From: Domibacillus sp.
GTDB taxonomy: Bacteria; Bacillota; Bacilli; Bacillales; Domibacillaceae
Reading direction: 5' to 3'
DNA: 8,373 bases
Assembly (NCBI GenBank): GCA_031177795.1
Contig: JAPSKG010000094.1
Span: forward strand, 1 to 8,373
Numbering within the stretch: the stretch's first letter is position 1; each line of letters begins with the position of its first letter. The notes below the pieces were generated by a model. That model did not search any database, was not told the origin of the DNA, and saw only the letters and a list, made by a program, of their open reading frames with translations. Positions 1 through 6,423 of this stretch are shown piece after piece. Made by a program: the position numbers and the translations under genes.

Positions 1-1
1 T

Positions 2-352
2 TGTGCAAATAAAAAATGGCTGTTTATGTCTTCCACTATGATTAAACAGACGATCCGTGAACAATTACTGCGTGATGAATACAGCCCGAATAATATTTTT
101 ATTGTGGATGGAGTTATTTCTGCAAACCGCGCCGGTGAAAAGCACTGGCAACTTATCCGTGAAGTGATGCAGCTTCCTGCAGTGAAAGTAGTGGAGCACC
201 CGGATGTTTTTGCAGAAAACAGCAGTTATTCACTTGATGATTTTGATTATATTATTGAGCTTCGAAATGAACCAGATGAAGAAATTACGTATGAAGCAGT
301 AGAAAAAAACAATCTTTTTCAAGATTCAAATTTTGGTGGTTTTAACTTTTAG
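2..352 (+). CDS. ymfK: YmfK-like DUF3388 protein, C-terminal part (5' end outside window)
   Basis: The reading frame is open from the left edge (first full codon at base 2) to TAG at 350-352, giving about 116 residues. The Met at base 26 is internal and has no ribosome binding site, so the gene starts upstream of the window. Visible landmarks are KKWLFMSSTMIKQTIREQL, then NNIFIVDGVIS, then VVEHPDVF, then DDFDYIIELRN, and an acidic, Phe/Gly-rich tail ending GGFNF. These match my memory of the C-terminal half of Bacillus YmfK (DUF3388, about 260 residues), whose missing upstream half has an ACT-like start and a P-loop-like motif. Its position directly before rodZ and pgsA is the expected Bacillus order. 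The biochemical function of the family is unknown. The stop lies only 18 bases before the rodZ start, so the two genes are probably cotranscribed. Confidence 0.82.
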   Translation, partial: CANKKWLFMSSTMIKQTIREQLLRDEYSPNNIFIVDGVISANRAGEKHWQLIREVMQLPAVKVVEHPDVFAENSSYSLDDFDYIIELRNEPDEEITYEAVEKNNLFQDSNFGGFNF

Positions 353-356
353 TATT

Positions 357-364
357 GGAAGGTG
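357..364 (+). promoter_or_regulatory. ribosome binding site that sets the rodZ start
   Basis: GGAAGGTG lies 6 bases before the GTG at 371 (8 bases from the end of GGAAGG). An upstream in-frame GTG at 362 overlaps this motif and cannot use it. The site therefore favours the GTG at 371 as the translation start. Confidence 0.7.
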
Positions 365-370
365 TTATGG

Positions 371-1261
371 GTGACAGAATTAGGGAGAAAATTAAAGGAC
401 GCAAGAGAAGCAAAAGGAATGTCTTTGGTGGACGTTCAAGAACTGACAAAAATTCAAAAAAGGTACCTTGAAGGCATTGAAGAAGGAAATTATGAGATAA
501 TGCCGGGCAAGTTTTATGTGCGTGCATTTATAAAACAATATGCTGAGGCAGTTGGGTTAAATGTAGATGAACTGTTTGAGGAATTTAAAAGTGAAGTGCC
601 GTCATCCAAAGAAGATGAAGTACCTTTGCGTCCAACAGGTTCTTCAGCAGCCGGACAAGCAACACGAATTGATGCTTCAAAGCCAGTAGGAGACTCGTCT
701 AAACTGCTTGATTACCTGCCGAAAATTTTGGTTACTGCATTTATAATTGGAGCGCTCGTGCTAGTATGGATGCTTATTCCAAAGGGTGTTACTGAAAACG
801 AGCCGGCTGTTGAAGAAGAAGTGCAGGTTCAGGAAGAACCGACTACAGAAAATCAAACAGTGGAAGAAACACCTGCAGAGGAAAAAAATCCTGTGCAAGA
901 AAAAGCCCCTGCAGAACAAAAGCCTGCAGCTCCAGCCCAAACACTTGCAGCAGTTTCAACTAGCGGGCGCCAGACAGTATATGAACTTTCCGGAGCAGAC
1001 AAATTTGAAGTTTCTGTTTCCTCAAAAGGAGAAACCTGGATTGAAATCACAGATGCAAGCGGCAAAAAGTACTTTAGCGGAATGCTTAAAAATGGCCAAA
1101 CACAAACACATAATCTGACAGGTCAAACAGAAGCGAAGATTAAAGTCGGCTTTGCGCCGCATACTGTTATTACTGTGAACGGCGAAGCACTTGCATACAA
1201 GCTACCAGCCGCTGATCAAGTGCTGCAGGACATTATTATTCGCCCAAAAGCAGCACAATAA
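371..1261 (+). CDS. rodZ: RodZ-type cell-shape protein (YmfM): cytoplasmic HTH, one membrane span, extracellular DUF4115
   Basis: GTG start chosen by the GGAAGG site; 296 aa, close to the roughly 290 aa of Bacillus YmfM/RodZ. Residues 2-70 form a Cro/C1-like HTH_25 domain: LGRKLKDAREAKGMSL, then the family hallmark KIQKRYLEGIEEGNYEIMPG, then FYVRAFIKQYAEAVGL. A membrane span covers about 118-137 (PKILVTAFIIGALVLVWMLI). A low-complexity Glu/Pro/Ala-rich linker spans about 141-192. A beta-rich DUF4115 domain (about 203-275, with ETWIEITDASGK and TVITVNGEAL) would lie outside the membrane. In the family the HTH domain contacts MreB and couples it to the cell-wall elongation machinery. The HTH is thought to bind protein rather than DNA here, so this is probably not a transcription factor despite that domain. 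It is followed 24 bases later by pgsA with no terminator, which suggests one transcript. Confidence 0.93.
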   Translation: MTELGRKLKDAREAKGMSLVDVQELTKIQKRYLEGIEEGNYEIMPGKFYVRAFIKQYAEAVGLNVDELFEEFKSEVPSSKEDEVPLRPTGSSAAGQATRIDASKPVGDSSKLLDYLPKILVTAFIIGALVLVWMLIPKGVTENEPAVEEEVQVQEEPTTENQTVEETPAEEKNPVQEKAPAEQKPAAPAQTLAAVSTSGRQTVYELSGADKFEVSVSSKGETWIEITDASGKKYFSGMLKNGQTQTHNLTGQTEAKIKVGFAPHTVITVNGEALAYKLPAADQVLQDIIIRPKAAQ

Positions 1262-1285
1262 CCGTCGTTTCTGGAGGGAACCGCT

Positions 1286-1864
1286 TTGAATTTACCAAAT
1301 AAAATAACTTTATCACGCATTTTTATTATCCCGGTCTTTATTTTAATTATGGTAGTTGACTTTGGCTGGGGAACAGCAAGCGTGCTTGGAACAAAAATGC
1401 CTGTTGAGCATTTGGTTGGGGCACTTTTATTTATTGTTGCTTCTACTACTGATTGGGTTGATGGATATATTGCCAGAAAATACAATCTTGTCACCAACTT
1501 GGGCAAGTTTTTAGATCCGTTGGCGGATAAACTGCTTGTTTCAGCAGCGCTCGTTCTTTTAGTTCAGCTTGATCTGGCACCGGCATGGATTGTAATCGCA
1601 ATTATTTGCCGTGAATTTGCTGTTACCGGTCTGCGTCTTATCCTCGCGGAAACAGGTGAAGTTGTTGCAGCCAATATGCTCGGGAAAATTAAAACATGGA
1701 CTCAAATAATTGCAATTGCGGCATTGCTTTTGCACAATTCTCCATTCGAAAGCATAGGGATACCTTTTGGCGATATCATGCTTTGGATTGCACTATTTTT
1801 TACAATCTGGTCTGGATGGGATTATTTTAAATTAAATAAAGATGTTTTTAAAGATTCAAAATAA
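1286..1864 (+). CDS. pgsA: CDP-diacylglycerol-glycerol-3-phosphate 3-phosphatidyltransferase (PgsA)
   Basis: TTG start with GGAGG at 1273-1277, 8 bases upstream; 192 aa, the usual length. The enzyme condenses CDP-diacylglycerol with sn-glycerol 3-phosphate to give phosphatidylglycerolphosphate and CMP, the committed step to phosphatidylglycerol and cardiolipin. The CDP-alcohol phosphatidyltransferase signature D-x2-DG-x2-AR-x8-G-x3-D-x3-D is complete: D56, D59, G60, A63, R64, G73, D77, D81. The Asp residues bind the divalent metals and D81 is the likely catalytic base by family analogy. The N-terminus MNLPNKITLSRIF is typical of the PgsA subfamily. Several hydrophobic stretches (about 11-25, 42-54, 83-96, 99-114, 140-148, 162-175) fit a polytopic membrane protein. 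It follows rodZ closely, which makes an envelope operon likely. Nothing looks damaged. Confidence 0.96.
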   Translation: MNLPNKITLSRIFIIPVFILIMVVDFGWGTASVLGTKMPVEHLVGALLFIVASTTDWVDGYIARKYNLVTNLGKFLDPLADKLLVSAALVLLVQLDLAPAWIVIAIICREFAVTGLRLILAETGEVVAANMLGKIKTWTQIIAIAALLLHNSPFESIGIPFGDIMLWIALFFTIWSGWDYFKLNKDVFKDSK

Positions 1865-1902
1865 AAGAAAGGCACCTGGGTTTTCCGTGGTGCCTTTCTT
1901 TT
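1863..1902 (+). terminator. hairpin after pgsA, possibly a leaky terminator/attenuator before cinA
   Basis: Bases 1863-1876 (A/G-rich arm ending GGCACC) are the exact reverse complement of 1889-1902 (GGTGCC then TTTCTTTT), a 14-bp stem with a 12-base loop. The core is the 6-bp GGCACC/GGTGCC, and the T-tract is broken by a C. The arm overlaps the pgsA stop codon, and the cinA ribosome binding site begins four bases after the stem. It may end most pgsA transcripts while letting some read into cinA. Confidence 0.75.
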
Positions 1903-1905
1903 ACT

Positions 1906-1912
1906 AAAGGAG
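1906..1912 (+). promoter_or_regulatory. ribosome binding site that sets the cinA start
   Basis: AAAGGAG ends 11 bases before the ATG at 1924. An in-frame GTG at 1912 overlaps the motif and would add MYTY to the N-terminus. The family start MNAEIIAVG at 1924 is far more plausible. Confidence 0.7.
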
Positions 1913-1923
1913 TGTATACATAT

Positions 1924-3168
1924 ATGAATGCAGAAATTATTGCAGTTGGATCTGAATTATTGCTTGGGCAAATTACAAATACTAATGCCCGTTTTTTATC
2001 ACAGCATTTAGCTGAAATCGGAGTCAATATTTATTACCACACTGTTGTAGGAGACAATGAAAAACGTCTTGAAGACGCAGTTAACCTGGCAAAAGAAAGA
2101 GCTGACTTAATTGTTTTCTCAGGAGGGCTCGGACCGACAAAAGATGATTTAACAAAAGAAACCATTGCTCGTTTAATGGGTACTACACTTGAATACAATC
2201 AGGAGGCACTTCAAAGCATTGAAGAATATTTCCGCAAAACGAGTCGGGTAATGACAGAAAACAACAAAAAACAAGCCCTTGTTATAAAAAACAGCATTGT
2301 GTTGAAAAATGACAACGGCATGGCTCCGGGAATGTTTGCAAAAGCTGAAGGAAAGTATTACATGTTATTGCCTGGACCGCCCCGGGAAATGCAGCCGATG
2401 TTTTTAAATTATGGCCGGCCAGAGATATTGAAAACAATGGAAAAAGTGGAAAAAATTGAATCAAGAGTTCTTCGATTTTTTGGCATAGGTGAATCTGCTC
2501 TTGAAACAGACATTGACGATATTTTGATGAAACAAACAAATCCAACGATTGCCCCTCTTGCTGGAGATGGAGAAGTTACATTGCGCATTACCGCAAAACA
2601 TGAGTCGACGGAAAAAGCGTTTAAAATGATTCAGCAGGCAGAAGATGAAATTTTGGAAAGGGTTGGCCAATTTTTTTATGGCTACGGGGAAACAACCATT
2701 GCCGCAGAACTTGCTGTAAAACTAAAAGAAAAACAAGTTACGATTTCAGCAGCAGAAAGCTTAACAGGCGGTTTGTTCCTTGGGGAACTTACAGCCATTG
2801 AAGGCATGAGTTCCCATCTTAAAGGCGGCATTGTTTGCTATACAAATGAAGTAAAGGAACAGCAGGTTAGTGTGAAAAAAGAAACATTAGAACAATATGG
2901 GGCTGTTAGTTCAGAATGCGCAAAAGAGCTTGCTGAAAACATAAGAAAAATATGCAGGTCAGACATTGGCATTAGCTTTACCGGTGTGGCAGGGCCAGGG
3001 GTGCATGAAGGTCATGAGCCAGGTACCGTTTTCCTGGCTATTGCAGCAGAAGGACAGGAAACGATTGTTCATTCATTGAAAATGGCAGGAAGCCGCAATG
3101 CGATTCGAAAAAGAACTGTTAAATATGGCTGTCATTATTTGCTTCAAATGTTTAATGAAGAGCTTTAA
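1924..3168 (+). CDS. cinA: CinA: competence-induced protein with COG1058 domain and NMN amidohydrolase domain
   Basis: ATG start at the conserved N-terminus MNAEIIAVGSELLLGQ; 414 aa, the normal length for a two-domain CinA. The N-terminal MoCF/COG1058 domain (about 1-170) carries the GSELLLGQ motif, SGGLGPTKDD at 66-75, and the LPGPPREM loop at 149-156. Work on family members links this domain to ADP-ribose pyrophosphatase activity. A linker region (about 171-250, with GIGES and IAPLAGDGEVTLRI) joins it to the PncC-type C-terminal domain (about 255-410). That domain has AAESLTGG at 276-283, GGIVCYTNEVK at 301-311 and TGVAGP at 353-358, and deamidates nicotinamide mononucleotide in pyridine nucleotide salvage. 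The sequence looks intact. In Bacillus and Streptococcus the gene is associated with competence and lies next to recA, as here. No promoter fits between the upstream hairpin and the start, so expression probably comes by read-through or from a promoter inside pgsA. Confidence 0.96.
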   Translation: MNAEIIAVGSELLLGQITNTNARFLSQHLAEIGVNIYYHTVVGDNEKRLEDAVNLAKERADLIVFSGGLGPTKDDLTKETIARLMGTTLEYNQEALQSIEEYFRKTSRVMTENNKKQALVIKNSIVLKNDNGMAPGMFAKAEGKYYMLLPGPPREMQPMFLNYGRPEILKTMEKVEKIESRVLRFFGIGESALETDIDDILMKQTNPTIAPLAGDGEVTLRITAKHESTEKAFKMIQQAEDEILERVGQFFYGYGETTIAAELAVKLKEKQVTISAAESLTGGLFLGELTAIEGMSSHLKGGIVCYTNEVKEQQVSVKKETLEQYGAVSSECAKELAENIRKICRSDIGISFTGVAGPGVHEGHEPGTVFLAIAAEGQETIVHSLKMAGSRNAIRKRTVKYGCHYLLQMFNEEL

Positions 3169-3278
3169 CCAAACTGGAACAAGCGAGAAAAAAAGCCGTT
3201 AAAGCATGTAACGAGCAGGGGCTATAAATCAAGTAAGTTATTGGAAAAACTATTAAAATATTCTCTTTATAAATACGT

Positions 3279-3308
3279 GCTCGCCGGGACTTCCGGCGGG
3301 CTTTTTTT
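3279..3308 (+). terminator. intrinsic terminator of cinA
   Basis: Stem 3279-3287 pairs with 3293-3301 (core CGCCGG/CCGGCG, one T-G wobble, GC ends), loop GACTT, then seven uninterrupted T at 3302-3308. It lies 110 bases after the cinA stop and should separate cinA from recA transcription. Confidence 0.88.
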
Positions 3309-3318
3309 CTGGTTTGTA

Positions 3319-3327
3319 TGCTATAAT
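3319..3327 (+). promoter_or_regulatory. candidate extended -10 promoter upstream of the recA control region
   Basis: TG-C-TATAAT: a perfect sigma-A -10 hexamer at 3322-3327 preceded by the TGn extension. At the expected -35 position (around 3299-3304) there is only terminator sequence, with no TTGACA-like match. A transcript would start near 3334 and run toward recA through the LexA box, giving an upstream recA promoter or a short RNA. The AT-rich context makes chance plausible. Confidence 0.35.
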
Positions 3328-3443
3328 ATAAGAAGTTACCGGTCTGGTAATGCAAATTAAAATCTTCTATTGCCCTTCTCTATCCTTCGTTGCAAGACTA
3401 TTTCAATTCAGTTTTTTCTCTACTGAAAGCAGGTGAAAAAAAT

Positions 3444-3457
3444 CGAATAAACGTTCG
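3444..3457 (+). promoter_or_regulatory. LexA (DinR) SOS box of recA
   Basis: CGAATAAACGTTCG matches the Bacillus consensus CGAACRNRYGTTCG at all specified positions but one (T for C at position 5). As far as I recall, the recA box of B. subtilis has the same departure. It lies just upstream of the recA -35 hexamer, centred about 50 bases before the predicted transcription start. LexA bound here would repress recA until DNA damage. Confidence 0.9.
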
Positions 3458-3465
3458 CTTTTTGC

Positions 3466-3494
3466 TTGTAATTCTTGGCCGGTTACGGTATAGT
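3466..3494 (+). promoter_or_regulatory. sigma-A promoter of recA
   Basis: -35 TTGTAA (3466-3471, 4/6), 17-base spacer, -10 TATAGT (3489-3494, 5/6). Transcription would begin near 3501, giving a leader of about 70 bases. The LexA box ends 8 bases before the -35. Confidence 0.72.
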
Positions 3495-3569
3495 TAAGTC
3501 AGGTTAAAAAACAACTGCACAACACTTGTTTTTAATATAGATATGTAATTTCCAAGGAGGAATTTTATA

Positions 3570-4619
3570 GTGAATGATCGTCAAGCTGCTTTAGATATGG
3601 CATTAAAACAAATTGAGAAACAATTCGGTAAAGGATCTATTATGAAGCTTGGTGAACAAGCCGAGCGTCGTGTTTCAACAACGCCAAGTGGTTCACTGTC
3701 TCTTGATGCAGCTCTTGGTGTGGGCGGCTATCCACGTGGACGCGTAGTGGAAATTTACGGGCCTGAAAGTTCAGGTAAAACAACAGTCGCTCTTCATGCA
3801 ATTGCAGAAGTGCAGTCAAAAGGTGGACAGGCTGCATTTATTGATGCAGAGCATGCTCTTGATCCTGTCTATGCCCAAAAACTAGGTGTTAATATTGATG
3901 AACTTCTTTTATCACAGCCGGATACCGGTGAACAAGCACTGGAAATTGCCGAAGCCCTTGTTCGAAGCGGAGCAGTAGATATTATTGTTGTCGATTCTGT
4001 AGCGGCTCTTGTGCCAAAAGCAGAAATCGAAGGCGAAATGGGTGCTTCACACGTTGGACTTCAAGCTCGTCTAATGTCTCAAGCGCTTCGTAAGCTTTCT
4101 GGTGCCATCAACAAGTCAAACACCATTGCTATCTTTATTAACCAAATCAGGGAAAAAGTAGGAATTATGTTTGGTAATCCTGAAACAACACCAGGCGGTC
4201 GTGCTCTTAAGTTTTACAGCTCTATCCGTCTTGAAGTACGACGTGCAGAAGCGTTAAAGCAAGGGAATGACATTGTTGGTAACAAAACGAAAATTAAAGT
4301 TGTAAAAAACAAAGTTGCGCCACCTTTCCGTGTTGCGGAAGTGGATATTATGTACGGGGAAGGAATTTCACGTGAAGGTGAAATTATTGACCTTGGTTCT
4401 GAGGAAGATATTGTTGAAAAAAGCGGTGCATGGTATTCTTACGAAGGAGAACGCCTTGGCCAGGGACGTGAAAATGCCAAGCAGTTCTTAAAAGAAAATC
4501 CGGATGTGCGCCATGAAATTATGATGAAAATCCGGGAACGATACGGACTTGATAAAATCGAAGGTGTTCCAGCAGCAGAAGAAAACGCTGAAGCTGACAC
4601 GCTTTTTGACGAAGAATAA
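3570..4619 (+). CDS. recA: RecA recombinase
   Basis: GTG start with AAGGAGG at 3554-3560, 9 bases upstream; 349 aa, the normal Bacillus length. RecA is a DNA-dependent ATPase that forms filaments on single-stranded DNA, drives strand exchange, and stimulates LexA self-cleavage in the SOS response. Landmarks: N-terminal polymerisation helix (DRQAALDMALKQIEKQFGKG); Walker A GPESSGKT at 64-71; catalytic Glu in IDAEHALDP (E94); Walker B strand at 136-142 ending in D142; DNA-binding loop L1 around EIEGEMGASHVGLQAR (152-167); NQIREKVG with the ATP-sensing Q192; and loop L2 through about 210. The C-terminal tail is acidic (EENAEADTLFDEE), as in other RecA proteins. The core is intact with no intein. 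Regulation is by the LexA box and promoter directly upstream. It ends in its own terminator, so it is probably monocistronic. Confidence 0.99.
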   Translation: MNDRQAALDMALKQIEKQFGKGSIMKLGEQAERRVSTTPSGSLSLDAALGVGGYPRGRVVEIYGPESSGKTTVALHAIAEVQSKGGQAAFIDAEHALDPVYAQKLGVNIDELLLSQPDTGEQALEIAEALVRSGAVDIIVVDSVAALVPKAEIEGEMGASHVGLQARLMSQALRKLSGAINKSNTIAIFINQIREKVGIMFGNPETTPGGRALKFYSSIRLEVRRAEALKQGNDIVGNKTKIKVVKNKVAPPFRVAEVDIMYGEGISREGEIIDLGSEEDIVEKSGAWYSYEGERLGQGRENAKQFLKENPDVRHEIMMKIRERYGLDKIEGVPAAEENAEADTLFDEE

Positions 4620-4622
4620 TAG

Positions 4623-4662
4623 AAAAAGCAGGAGAACGGAACTGCCCGTCTCCTGCTTTTTT
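4623..4662 (+). terminator. intrinsic terminator of recA
   Basis: Stem 4623-4635 (AAAAAGCAGGAGA) pairs with 4649-4661. It extends inward by CGG/CCG past a bulged A4636, leaving a 6-base loop (4640-4645). Six uninterrupted T at 4657-4662 follow the GC-rich part. It begins 4 bases after the stop codon. Confidence 0.92.
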
Positions 4663-4703
4663 GTTTGTCTTCCTGATAAAAAGGGAGTTTCATGGAGAAA
4701 GCC

Positions 4704-4732
4704 TTGACAATAAAAATTTACACCGATAAAAT
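4704..4732 (+). promoter_or_regulatory. sigma-A promoter of rny
   Basis: Perfect -35 TTGACA (4704-4709), 17-base spacer, -10 TAAAAT (4727-4732, 5/6). It lies just after the recA terminator. Transcription from about 4739 would give a leader of roughly 120 bases before rny. A second TTGACA at 4746-4751 has no matching -10. Confidence 0.78.
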
Positions 4733-4779
4733 TAAACTTGTATATTTGACATTTTTTATCTTGAAAATGGAAATGTAGA

Positions 4780-4830
4780 GCTGTTTGTTTCAAGCCATAA
4801 TGTAACAACAGCCAACATGTTAAACACATG
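4780..4830 (+). promoter_or_regulatory. two potential stem-loops in the rny leader
   Basis: GCTGTT and GTT (4780-4785, 4787-4789, T4786 bulged) pair with AACAACAGC at 4804-4812, giving 9 bp around a 14-base loop. Directly after, CATGT (4816-4820) pairs with ACATG (4826-4830) around TAAAC. Both lie between the predicted transcription start and the ribosome binding site. No T-tract follows, so neither is a terminator. A regulatory role is inferred only. Confidence 0.35.
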
Positions 4831-4848
4831 ACAATTACTTATAGCAAG

Positions 4849-4857
4849 AGGAGGTGA
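4849..4857 (+). promoter_or_regulatory. consensus ribosome binding site of rny
   Basis: AGGAGGTGA is a full match to the anti-Shine-Dalgarno complement. Two ATG codons follow in tandem. From the end of AGGAGG the spacing is 4 bases to ATG 4859 and 7 bases to ATG 4862, so 4862 is preferred. Confidence 0.75.
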
Positions 4858-4861
4858 AATG

Positions 4862-6421
4862 ATGGAATCCATTACAATCATCTCCATTTTGCTTGGCCTT
4901 ATCATTGGTGTCGTTGTTGGTTACTTTGTAAGAAAATCAATTGCCGAGTCAAAAATCGCAGGCGCCAGAAATGCTGCGGATCAAATTGTAGAAGATGCAA
5001 AACGCGAAGCAGAAGCGTCGAAAAAAGAAGCTCTTTTAGAGGCAAAAGATGAAATTCATAAACTGCGCACGGAAACAGAACATGAACTCCGTGAAAGAAG
5101 AAATGAATTGCAAAAACAAGAAAATCGCCTCCTGCAAAAAGAAGAAACATTGGATCGAAAAGATGATTCCCTAACTAAGCGGGAAGAAACGCTCGAACAT
5201 AAAGAGGCAGCGTTAAACACAAGACAACAACATATTGAAGAGATGGACAGCAAAGTGGAAGAGATGGTGAAAATGCAGCAGTCCGAACTCGAGCGAATTT
5301 CTGCTCTTACACGCGACGAAGCTCGCTCCATCATTTTAGAACGAACTGAACAAGAGTTGTCCCACGATATTGCCGTTATGGTGAAAGAACATGAACATCG
5401 TGCAAAAGAAGAATCGGACAAAAAAGCGCGTGAAGTGCTTTCGCTTGCTATTCAGCGCTGTGCAGCAGATCACGTTGCTGAAACAACTGTATCTGTCGTT
5501 ACATTGCCGAATGACGAAATGAAAGGACGTATTATCGGGCGTGAAGGCCGCAACATCCGTACACTTGAAACGCTGACAGGAATCGATTTAATTATTGATG
5601 ACACACCAGAAGCAGTTATTTTGTCTGGGTTTGATCCTATTCGCCGTGAAACAGCACGTATTGCACTTGAAAAGCTAGTGCAAGATGGACGCATTCATCC
5701 AGCTCGTATTGAAGAAATGGTCGACAAAGCACGACGTGAAGTGGATGAACATATTCGGGAAATTGGTGAACAAACAACCTTTGAAGTTGGTGTTCATGGT
5801 TTGCACCCGGACTTGATTAAAATTCTTGGCCGTTTGAAATACCGGACAAGCTATGGCCAAAATGTATTAAAGCATTCGATTGAGGTAGCGTATTTATCAG
5901 GGCTTCTTGCTGCAGAGCTGGGAGAAGACGAAACGCTTGCCCGTCGTGCAGGACTTTTGCATGATATCGGTAAAGCAGTTGACCATGAAGTTGAAGGAAG
6001 CCATGTAGAAATTGGTGTGGAACTTGGACAAAAATACAAAGAGCATCCTGTGGTTATCAACAGTATTGCTTCCCACCATGGAGATACAGAGCCTACTTCT
6101 GTCATTGCTGTGCTTGTTGCAGCGGCAGATGCTTTGTCTGCGGCACGGCCGGGAGCACGAAGCGAAACGCTTGAAAATTACATCCGTCGTTTGGAAAAAC
6201 TGGAAGAAATTTCGGAATCATATGATGGTGTTGAAAAATCATTTGCCATTCAAGCGGGACGTGAAGTGCGAATTTTAGTAAAACCAGAGCAAATTGATGA
6301 TTTGCAGGCACATCGACTTGCACGAGATATTCGTAAACGAATAGAAGGCGAGCTTGATTATCCTGGCCACATAAAAGTAACGGTGATTCGGGAAACAAGA
6401 GCCGTTGAATACGCAAAATAA
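4862..6421 (+). CDS. rny: Ribonuclease Y (membrane-anchored endoribonuclease)
   Basis: ATG at 4862 chosen by ribosome-binding-site spacing; 519 aa (520 from the ATG at 4859), matching the 520 aa of B. subtilis RNase Y (YmdA). It initiates decay and maturation of many mRNAs and associates with other RNA-processing proteins at the membrane. Domain order (519 numbering): membrane anchor about 4-23 (TIISILLGLIIGVVVGYFV); long charged coiled coil about 28-200; KH RNA-binding domain about 210-270 with the GxxG loop in IIGREGRNIR (GREG 226-229); HD phosphohydrolase domain about 335-430 with the metal-binding His-Asp pair in LLHDIGKAVDHE (H367-D368) and SHHGDTEP; and a conserved C-terminal domain ending RAVEYAK. 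All catalytic elements are present. It has its own sigma-A promoter and a structured leader. The hairpin downstream lies between it and ymdB, which may be expressed by read-through. Confidence 0.98.
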   Translation: MESITIISILLGLIIGVVVGYFVRKSIAESKIAGARNAADQIVEDAKREAEASKKEALLEAKDEIHKLRTETEHELRERRNELQKQENRLLQKEETLDRKDDSLTKREETLEHKEAALNTRQQHIEEMDSKVEEMVKMQQSELERISALTRDEARSIILERTEQELSHDIAVMVKEHEHRAKEESDKKAREVLSLAIQRCAADHVAETTVSVVTLPNDEMKGRIIGREGRNIRTLETLTGIDLIIDDTPEAVILSGFDPIRRETARIALEKLVQDGRIHPARIEEMVDKARREVDEHIREIGEQTTFEVGVHGLHPDLIKILGRLKYRTSYGQNVLKHSIEVAYLSGLLAAELGEDETLARRAGLLHDIGKAVDHEVEGSHVEIGVELGQKYKEHPVVINSIASHHGDTEPTSVIAVLVAAADALSAARPGARSETLENYIRRLEKLEEISESYDGVEKSFAIQAGREVRILVKPEQIDDLQAHRLARDIRKRIEGELDYPGHIKVTVIRETRAVEYAK

Positions 6422-6423
6422 GT

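Larger units (their letters stand above)
3169..3569 (+). other. 401-base gap between cinA and recA
   Basis: No convincing gene lies here. In order it holds about 110 bases of unexplained cinA 3' trailer, the cinA terminator (3279-3308), an extended -10 promoter-like site (3319-3327), a 115-base stretch of unknown role with two small inverted repeats (3336-3350, and TTCAG/CTGAA near 3407-3427), the LexA box (3444-3457), the recA promoter (3466-3494) and the recA leader. A 28-codon ORF (3350-3436) has no good ribosome binding site and is not called. Confidence 0.7.

Noticed and set aside
786..1118. 110-codon + strand frame inside rodZ
   Set aside because: It is a frame-shifted reading of the repetitive Glu/Pro/Ala linker and DUF4115 region. 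The Lys/Gln-rich product is a composition artefact.
1912..1923. Upstream GTG start for cinA adding four residues
   Set aside because: The GTG overlaps the AAAGGAG ribosome binding site, and the family N-terminus begins exactly at the ATG at 1924.
3152..3355. 67-codon minus-strand frame across the cinA terminator
   Set aside because: It runs through the terminator hairpin and into the end of cinA, has a basic low-complexity product, and has no start signals.
3169..3569. Riboswitch or T-box in the long gap before recA
   Set aside because: I found no recognisable T-box, SAM, purine or other riboswitch core. The only strong hairpin is the cinA terminator.
4746..4776. Second promoter for rny using TTGACA at 4746
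   Set aside because: The -35 is perfect, but no acceptable -10 lies at 16-18 bases; the nearest AT-rich hexamers are at poor spacing.
5056..5421. 121-codon open frame on the minus strand inside rny
   Set aside because: It lies opposite the charged coiled-coil part of RNase Y. Its Ser/Cys/Arg-rich translation is the mirror of Glu/Lys-rich codons, it has no ribosome binding site, and it matches no family I know.
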